A stretch of 9,772 nt of DNA. Source: CAZOBJ01 sp964577825. Its GTDB lineage: Bacteria > Planctomycetota > SZUA-567 > JAFGNG01. Below are positions 5,908 through 9,772 of this stretch, one piece after another (the stretch's first letter is position 1; each line of letters begins with the position of its first letter). Under the pieces are notes generated by a model. That model had not been told where the DNA came from, searched no databases, and saw only the letters and a list, made by a program, of their open reading frames with translations. The position numbers and the translations under genes are program-made. The stretch lies in assembly GCA_964577825.1 (NCBI GenBank), contig CAZOBJ010000109.1, positions 1 through 9,772 of the forward strand, written 5' to 3'.

Positions 5908-6957
5908 ATGGCCGAGACGGAGCAGACGGACGTCTCTCAGGAATCGCGGCCCAGCCGCGGGCTGCTCGGCTTCCTGTTCTCGCTGCTCGCGGACGCGTTT
6001 CGCTTCTTCGGCGTGGTGGTGCTCGGAGTGCGCGACTCCACGCGCGTGTACGAGCGCAATCTTCGCGCCGCGGAGCGGTACGTGCGCTGGGCCCGGGAGC
6101 GCGAGGACGTGCGCGACTACCTCACGGCCATCGACTACTGCCAGGCGTGCGAGGATCGGGACGCGCCCAAGCCGGACTTGCTCCTGCGCAAGTACTCCGT
6201 GTACATCGAGGCGCTCGTGGCCGTGATGCGCCACACGGTCGAGCGCTTTCGGGTCCGCCGCGAGCGGACATTGGAGCGCGTCGGGGAGTTGCGCGAGGAG
6301 CTGGCGGCCGCCCACGAGGCAATCGACCGGCTGCGCAAGGAAGTCGAGCGGCTCCAGCGAGAGGGCGCCCCTACCCGCGCCCAGGAGACGACCACGCGGG
6401 CCCAGTCCCTGGAGAAGCGCCTCGCCCAGCTCGAGTTCGACCGACCCGACGTACCGGCGCTCGAAGACCTGGCCCAGGAGAACCACCGCGCCGCGAGCGA
6501 GCTCTTCCATCGTATCGGCCAGTTCGAGGTCGCGGTCTCTGCGCTCCAGCAGACCGAGGACGTGGACATCCACAGTCGCGAACAGCTCATGGAGGCAAGT
6601 CGCCGCGAGGTGAGCCGGCTGCGCACCGAGTTCGAGCGGCTCAAGCCCGAGGCCCCACCCGCGCCCGCGGCATCGGACCAGCCACCCGCGCCCGAGGCAT
6701 CTGAGGCATCCGAGGCGCTCGAAAAGCCCGAAGCGCTCGAGTCCACCGCGGCCTCCGGCCCGGAGTCGGCCCAGGGGTCCACGGAGGCGCAGCCGCCTGC
6801 CGAGGATGCCCAAACCCCGCCCGCGTCGCCCGGACCGGGCGCCCAGGGCGGACCGCAGCAGGAGGGCGCGCCGCAAACAGAACCTGCGCCGCCGGGATCG
6901 CCCGAGGCGGCGCCCAATGAGCGCTCCGAGCCGTCCGCTCCAAGGCAATCGCGCTAG
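5908..6957 (+). CDS. Hypothetical membrane-associated coiled-coil protein with Pro/Ala/Glu-rich tail
   Basis: I do not recognise a family for this 349-residue protein. Residues 1-18 are polar. Residues 19-41 are hydrophobic (GLLGFLFSLL...GVVVLGV) and could be one membrane span or an amphipathic membrane-binding helix. Residues about 42-109 look helical. About 110-246 is heptad-like coiled coil rich in Arg/Glu/Leu, probably broken near 152-165 and 179-184. The tail 247-349 is about 100 residues of Pro, Ala, Glu, Ser, Gly and Gln with no aromatic residue and no Ile, Val, Met, Cys or His, clearly disordered. ATG 5908 is chosen because GGAG (5898-5901) lies 6 nt upstream; a GTG at 5881 lies inside the leader hairpin and lacks a site. 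It is divergent from the barrel gene. A scaffold, cell-envelope or shape role is possible but unproven. Confidence 0.85.
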   Translation: MAETEQTDVSQESRPSRGLLGFLFSLLADAFRFFGVVVLGVRDSTRVYERNLRAAERYVRWAREREDVRDYLTAIDYCQACEDRDAPKPDLLLRKYSVYIEALVAVMRHTVERFRVRRERTLERVGELREELAAAHEAIDRLRKEVERLQREGAPTRAQETTTRAQSLEKRLAQLEFDRPDVPALEDLAQENHRAASELFHRIGQFEVAVSALQQTEDVDIHSREQLMEASRREVSRLRTEFERLKPEAPPAPAASDQPPAPEASEASEALEKPEALESTAASGPESAQGSTEAQPPAEDAQTPPASPGPGAQGGPQQEGAPQTEPAPPGSPEAAPNERSEPSAPRQSR

Positions 6958-6962
6958 CGCGA
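6949..6962. repeat. 14-bp perfect palindrome spanning a stop codon
   Basis: TCGCGCTAGCGCGA is identical to its reverse complement and is centred on the TAG stop of the coiled-coil gene (6955-6957). A 5-bp RNA stem with loop CTAG is possible; no T-run follows. Confidence 0.55.
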
Positions 6963-6998
6963 GCCGTGTGCTCGCCTCGGGCGCGGTGCGAGGAGACC

Positions 6999-7012
6999 TG
7001 CCTAGCTAGGCA
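6999..7012. repeat. 14-bp perfect palindrome upstream of citrate synthase, operator candidate
   Basis: TGCCTAGCTAGGCA is a perfect palindrome ending 23 bp before ATG 7036. Its centre is 50 bp from the centre of the palindrome at 6949-6962. As RNA it can form a 5-bp stem with loop AGCT just before the ribosome binding site. A dimeric-regulator site is inferred from symmetry alone. Confidence 0.5.
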
Positions 7013-7035
7013 CATCAGTCCGAAGGGGGACTCTG

Positions 7036-8454
7036 ATGCATGAGGACACGCCGCAGATCACCGAGCTCCTGGTCGAGGCGGGACGCCAGGCCCGCGAAGA
7101 GGTGCCCACGGACACCGAGACCCTGGTCGCCCGCAAGGAGACCTGGCCCGTGGAGGCCACCATCGGCCCGGGCCTGGAGGGGGCCATCGCGTGCTACACC
7201 GAGATCGGGCATGTGAACGGCGCGCACGGCCAGCTCACCTACCGCGGGTACAATATCTTCGACCTCGCCGCACACAGCACCTTCGAGGAGACCACGTATC
7301 TCCTGCTCTTCGGCAAGCTGCCCACCGCGCGCCAGCTCAAGCAGTTCCAGTCGAGGCTCGTCGCGTACCGCCATCTGCCCGACACTCTGCGTCTGCTACA
7401 GACCTTCCCGGTGGAGGAGTGCACCCCCATGGAGGGGCTGCGCCTGGCCGTGTACCTGCTGCGGCGGATCCTCACCGTTCCCGGCGGCGGGCCGGCCTCG
7501 CGCGAGCCGAGCACCACCATCGGCGCGGACGAGGACTCCATCCCCGAAGAGACCCAGCCCATGGGCTTCGAGCACGCGGTCTACGAGATGGTCGACGGCC
7601 GCGCGGCCACCCTGGACGACGTGTACCACCTGATCAGCGGCATGGCCACCCTGACCGCCGCGATTGCGCGCATCCGCACCGGGCACCTCCCTATCGAGCC
7701 GGACCCGGAGCTTGGGCACGCCGCGAACCTGCTGTACATGATGACCGGCCGCCACCCCACCCCCGAGCAGGCACGGATCATGGACGTGTGTCTGATCCTC
7801 CACGCGGACCACGGCATGAACGCCAGCACGTTCGCGGCCATGGTGGTCGCGAGCACCCTGTCGGACATCTACTTCTCCATCGGCGCGGGCGTGGCCGCGC
7901 TCAACGGGCCCCTGCACGGCGGGGCCAACGAGCAGGTCCTCTACACCCTGGAGGAGGTGCTCGCCTCCGGCGACCCCGTGGCCTGGTACAAGAAAGCGCG
8001 CCGCCAGAAGCGCAAGATCATGGGCTTCGGGCACCGGGTCTACAAGACCTACGACCCGCGCGCGCGCCTGCTTGGCCCGCTTGCGGAGCACCTGGCCAAG
8101 CAGCAGCCCGAGATCCGGCCCATGATTAAGGTCGCCCGCGCCCTGGAGCACGAGGTCGTCGCCAGCCTGGGCGCGGACAAGGGCGTGTTCCCGAACGTGG
8201 ACTTCTTCTCCGGGCTCGTGTACAGGGCCCTGGGCATCGACACGCCGATGTTCACCCCGCTCTTCGCGGTGAGCCGCGTGTCCGGCTGGGCCGCACGGTG
8301 CCTGGAGTATCTGCGCAGCAACCGGATCTTCCGGCCGCGCGCCCTGTACACCGGCACGTTCGACGAGCCGTATGTGCCCCTGGCGCAACGGTCCACAGAG
8401 GCCCGCAAACGCACCCGCTCTGCGGGCCGCAAATCGCGCAAGCAGGGACGATGA
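7036..8454 (+). CDS. Citrate synthase, extended form
   Basis: It condenses acetyl-CoA and oxaloacetate to citrate, the entry step of the TCA cycle, in the cytoplasm. The catalytic set is complete: His259 in LHADHGMNAS, His294 in GPLHGGANEQ and Asp389 in FPNVDFFSG. Substrate-binding His333-Arg334 lie in GFGHRVYKTYDPRA, and YRGYNIFDLA (69-78) is the usual N-terminal signature. ATG 7036 follows AAGGGGGA (7023-7030) with 5 nt spacing. At 472 residues it is longer than many bacterial enzymes. The extras are about 45 N-terminal residues before GLEGAIA, an acidic/Pro-rich insertion around 148-190 where relatives have a short helical link, and a Lys/Arg-rich tail at 451-472. A 2-methylcitrate synthase cannot be excluded by sequence, but no prp genes are adjacent. 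It lies 78 bp after the coiled-coil gene; I see no clear promoter in that gap. Confidence 0.95.
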   Translation: MHEDTPQITELLVEAGRQAREEVPTDTETLVARKETWPVEATIGPGLEGAIACYTEIGHVNGAHGQLTYRGYNIFDLAAHSTFEETTYLLLFGKLPTARQLKQFQSRLVAYRHLPDTLRLLQTFPVEECTPMEGLRLAVYLLRRILTVPGGGPASREPSTTIGADEDSIPEETQPMGFEHAVYEMVDGRAATLDDVYHLISGMATLTAAIARIRTGHLPIEPDPELGHAANLLYMMTGRHPTPEQARIMDVCLILHADHGMNASTFAAMVVASTLSDIYFSIGAGVAALNGPLHGGANEQVLYTLEEVLASGDPVAWYKKARRQKRKIMGFGHRVYKTYDPRARLLGPLAEHLAKQQPEIRPMIKVARALEHEVVASLGADKGVFPNVDFFSGLVYRALGIDTPMFTPLFAVSRVSGWAARCLEYLRSNRIFRPRALYTGTFDEPYVPLAQRSTEARKRTRSAGRKSRKQGR

Positions 8455-8517
8455 CGCGCGTCGATGCCGCGCTATTTCGCTTGCCCGCAGGCACTTGGGG
8501 ACCCCCGTCCCAACCCC

Positions 8518-8545
8518 TTGACAGTTCGCGAGGCGCGGGTATAGT
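8518..8545 (+). promoter_or_regulatory. Sigma-70 promoter of the tRNA-Ala gene
   Basis: A consensus -35 TTGACA (8518-8523) and -10 TATAGT (8540-8545, 5 of 6) are separated by 16 bp. Expected start is near 8552, leaving about 15 nt of leader before the tRNA. Confidence 0.85.
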
Positions 8546-8566
8546 AAGGAGTCGCAAACGCCGTAT

Positions 8567-8642
8567 GGGGGATTAGCTCAGTTGGTAGAGCGACAGGCTG
8601 GCAGTCTGTAGGTCGTCGGTTCGAATCCGTCATCCTCCACCA
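8567..8642 (+). tRNA. tRNA-Ala, anticodon GGC, CCA encoded
   Basis: A full 76-nt cloverleaf decodes GCC (Ala), a codon heavily used in this GC-rich DNA. Acceptor GGGGGAT (8567-8573) pairs with ATCCTCC (8632-8638), including the G3-U70 wobble that marks alanine tRNAs; A73 and an encoded CCA follow. The D arm is GCTC/GAGC (8576-8579, 8588-8591). The anticodon stem ACAGG/TCTGT encloses loop CTGGCAG (8598-8604), anticodon 8600-8602. The T arm is GTCGG/CCGTC around TTCGAAT (8620-8626), with one U-U mismatch at positions 50/64. It has its own promoter and terminator, so it is a single-gene unit. Confidence 0.96.
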
Positions 8643-8649
8643 ACCATTC

Positions 8650-8685
8650 GCCCCTTCTGCTCCGCGAGCCGAAGGGGCTTCTTGT
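8650..8685 (+). terminator. Intrinsic terminator after tRNA-Ala
   Basis: GCCCCTTC (8650-8657) and GAAGGGGC (8671-8678) form a perfect 8-bp stem. Inside it GCTC (8659-8662) pairs with GAGC (8666-8669) around CGC, across one T/C mismatch. TTCTTGT (8679-8685) follows as the uridine-rich release tract. It begins 8 nt after the tRNA CCA end. No T-run exists on the other strand, so it acts mainly on plus-strand transcripts. Confidence 0.88.
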
Positions 8686-8768
8686 ATACACGCAGTAAGG
8701 CCGCGCGGAAGAATCCCTCCGAACAGCAGAACGGCCGGCCAGCACCCTTATCTGCCTGCCCGGGCGGG

Positions 8769-9772
8769 CTACTTCTCGCGCACGAGCTCCACGGAGACCG
8801 CCTGCTGGTCCTGGTCCGCATCGAGCTCTCTGATCCTGCGCTGCGCGTACCCGGGCGCCGTAACCTCCGCCACATAGGTGTAGTCGATCCGCTCCGGCTC
8901 TGGCGTCTCTGTTGCCTGCACGAGATAGTCCCATACAAACAGTGCCCGCTTCGTCTCCGGCAAGGGCGTTCTGCCGTCGGCACCGGTCACCGCCGTGCCC
9001 TGGGCCACGGCGTACGCATGGGCCGGGGTCGCGGGCGTCAGGGTCACTCGCGCCCCCTCGATCGCATCCCCCTGCGCATCGGTCACTTCAAACACCAGAT
9101 GACGCTCGGCCAGGAAAACCGGCCGGTGCTCTGCTCCGGTCTTCGGGTCCGCGTGGCCTGTGCACACATATCGCTTTTCGTCGGCGGGACTGAACAAGCA
9201 GTCCACGGCGCGCAGGCCCGTGCGCGAATACTGGAGCTGCCAGTGCACGTCATTCGCCTCGAACCGGCACCGCACGAGCATCCCGGACAGGCCCCCGCCG
9301 TCGCGAATCGCCGTGCCCATCCGACGGAAGGTGCAGTCCTCGAAGTACTGGGTTCCATTGACGACCCCCTGGTCCATGTCCGAGAACACGGTGTCGCGTA
9401 CGCGCAAGTCCGCTCCGTATCCGGTCCCGAAGCCGTACAGTCGCGTAAACCCGGCCACGGTGCACCCGATGACCCGGGAATAGTCCCCCGTGCCCTTCCA
9501 GGAGGCGCGGTGCGCGCCGTCCAACTGTGCGGCGGCGATGATGGCGTTGTAGGCGCGCAGGCACGCCCCCACGCCGATCTCCAGGCCGAACTGTCCGCTC
9601 TCTTCGCAGTCGAACAGGAGCTTCGCGGCGAGGCCGGCGTCATCCTCGACGCCCAGCATGAGGGTATTATGCCCCACATAGACCTTCCAGCTCTCCTCCT
9701 TGCCCGGCGCCAGGGACAGGTTGCCGCGCATGCGCAGCGTCTCGCCCGGCCGGTCCGGCGCGCCGACCCGCA
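8769..9772 (-). CDS. Right-handed beta-helix protein with C-terminal Ig/carboxypeptidase-regulatory-like domain (5' end outside window)
   Basis: The minus-strand frame is open to the right edge, giving at least 333 residues. ATG at 9731 exists but the frame continues 13 codons upstream without a stop or good ribosome site, so the start, and any signal peptide, is outside. Numbering from the first complete codon, about 27-205 shows beta-helix rungs of roughly 22-25 residues with repeated endings such as YFEDCTF, LVRCRFE and AVDCLFS, typical of pectate-lyase-fold proteins. From about 225 a separate domain begins with LVFEVTDAQGDAIEGARV and continues through TGADGRTPLP, the usual pattern of carboxypeptidase-regulatory/Cna B-like beta-sandwich domains. 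Such architecture suggests an exported carbohydrate-acting or surface protein, but no catalytic residues can be assigned. It is convergent with the tRNA unit. Stop TAG is at 8769-8771. Confidence 0.85.
   Translation of the reverse strand, partial: RVGAPDRPGETLRMRGNLSLAPGKEESWKVYVGHNTLMLGVEDDAGLAAKLLFDCEESGQFGLEIGVGACLRAYNAIIAAAQLDGAHRASWKGTGDYSRVIGCTVAGFTRLYGFGTGYGADLRVRDTVFSDMDQGVVNGTQYFEDCTFRRMGTAIRDGGGLSGMLVRCRFEANDVHWQLQYSRTGLRAVDCLFSPADEKRYVCTGHADPKTGAEHRPVFLAERHLVFEVTDAQGDAIEGARVTLTPATPAHAYAVAQGTAVTGADGRTPLPETKRALFVWDYLVQATETPEPERIDYTYVAEVTAPGYAQRRIRELDADQDQQAVSVELVREK

Noticed and set aside
5731..6948. Minus-strand 405-codon frame opposite the coiled-coil gene
   Set aside because: Its Leu/Gly/Arg-rich sequence is the antisense image of the coiled coil and tail, and its end lies over the promoter region; the plus frame has promoter, ribosome site and sensible protein.
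7396..8388. Minus-strand 330-codon frame opposite citrate synthase
   Set aside because: Antisense shadow of a fully conserved enzyme.
8495..8513. Intrinsic terminator for citrate synthase
   Set aside because: GGGAC/GTCCC (8498-8502, 8507-8511) forms a 5-bp stem, but no T-run follows and the next bases are the tRNA promoter's -35 region.
8567..8642. tRNA-Ala as an integration (att) site
   Set aside because: No duplicate of the tRNA 3' end and no integrase gene are in the window; the 8-bp GGTTCGAA match at 5837-5844 is too short and belongs to the tandem dyad.
8686..8768. Palindromes CCGCGCGG (8701-8708) and GGCCGGCC (8733-8740) as a terminator for the beta-helix gene
   Set aside because: Short GC palindromes without a following T-run on the minus strand; nothing else supported in this spacer.

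Overview
The window is about two-thirds G+C, densely coding and even in composition. It looks like chromosomal DNA of a Gram-negative-type bacterium: an outer-membrane beta-barrel gene ending in Phe is present, promoters fit sigma-70 consensus, and Shine-Dalgarno sites are strong. The Rho sequence and the PorV/PorQ-like barrel would suit a PVC/FCB-type lineage (for example Verrucomicrobia/Kiritimatiellota/Hydrogenedentota-like). That placement is inference and of low confidence. No phage, transposon, CRISPR or foreign-composition island is seen.

Layout on the left half: the 3' part of rho (1-1476, +), entering from the left edge with an unusually long charged N-terminal extension; then a 754-residue protein of unrecognised family (1551-3815, +) that looks like a helical toroid plus beta-sandwich enzyme of the polysaccharide-lyase type. 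Convergent to it is an FMN nitroreductase-family gene (3856-4431, -) with its own promoter.

Middle: a PorV/PorQ-like outer-membrane barrel gene (4557-5648, -) is divergent from a membrane-anchored coiled-coil protein with a long disordered tail (5908-6957, +). The 259-bp region between them is rich in signals: a good sigma-70 promoter, a tandem repeat of a 10-bp dyad at the expected transcription start, and stem-loops in both 5' leaders. A 78-bp gap carrying two 14-bp perfect palindromes follows, leading to a citrate synthase gene (7036-8454, +) with N-terminal, internal and C-terminal extras.

Right: a compact tRNA-Ala(GGC) unit (promoter 8518-8545, gene 8567-8642 with encoded CCA, intrinsic terminator 8650-8685), then a beta-helix protein with a C-terminal Ig/carboxypeptidase-regulatory-like domain (8769-9772, -) that runs off the right edge.

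The genes do not form one pathway. Housekeeping functions (termination, TCA cycle, tRNA) are interleaved with cell-envelope and possible polysaccharide-related functions. The most interesting unexplained items are the 1551-3815 protein, the divergent barrel/coiled-coil pair with its structured control region, and the paired palindromes before citrate synthase. I did not find a convincing new multi-gene system.
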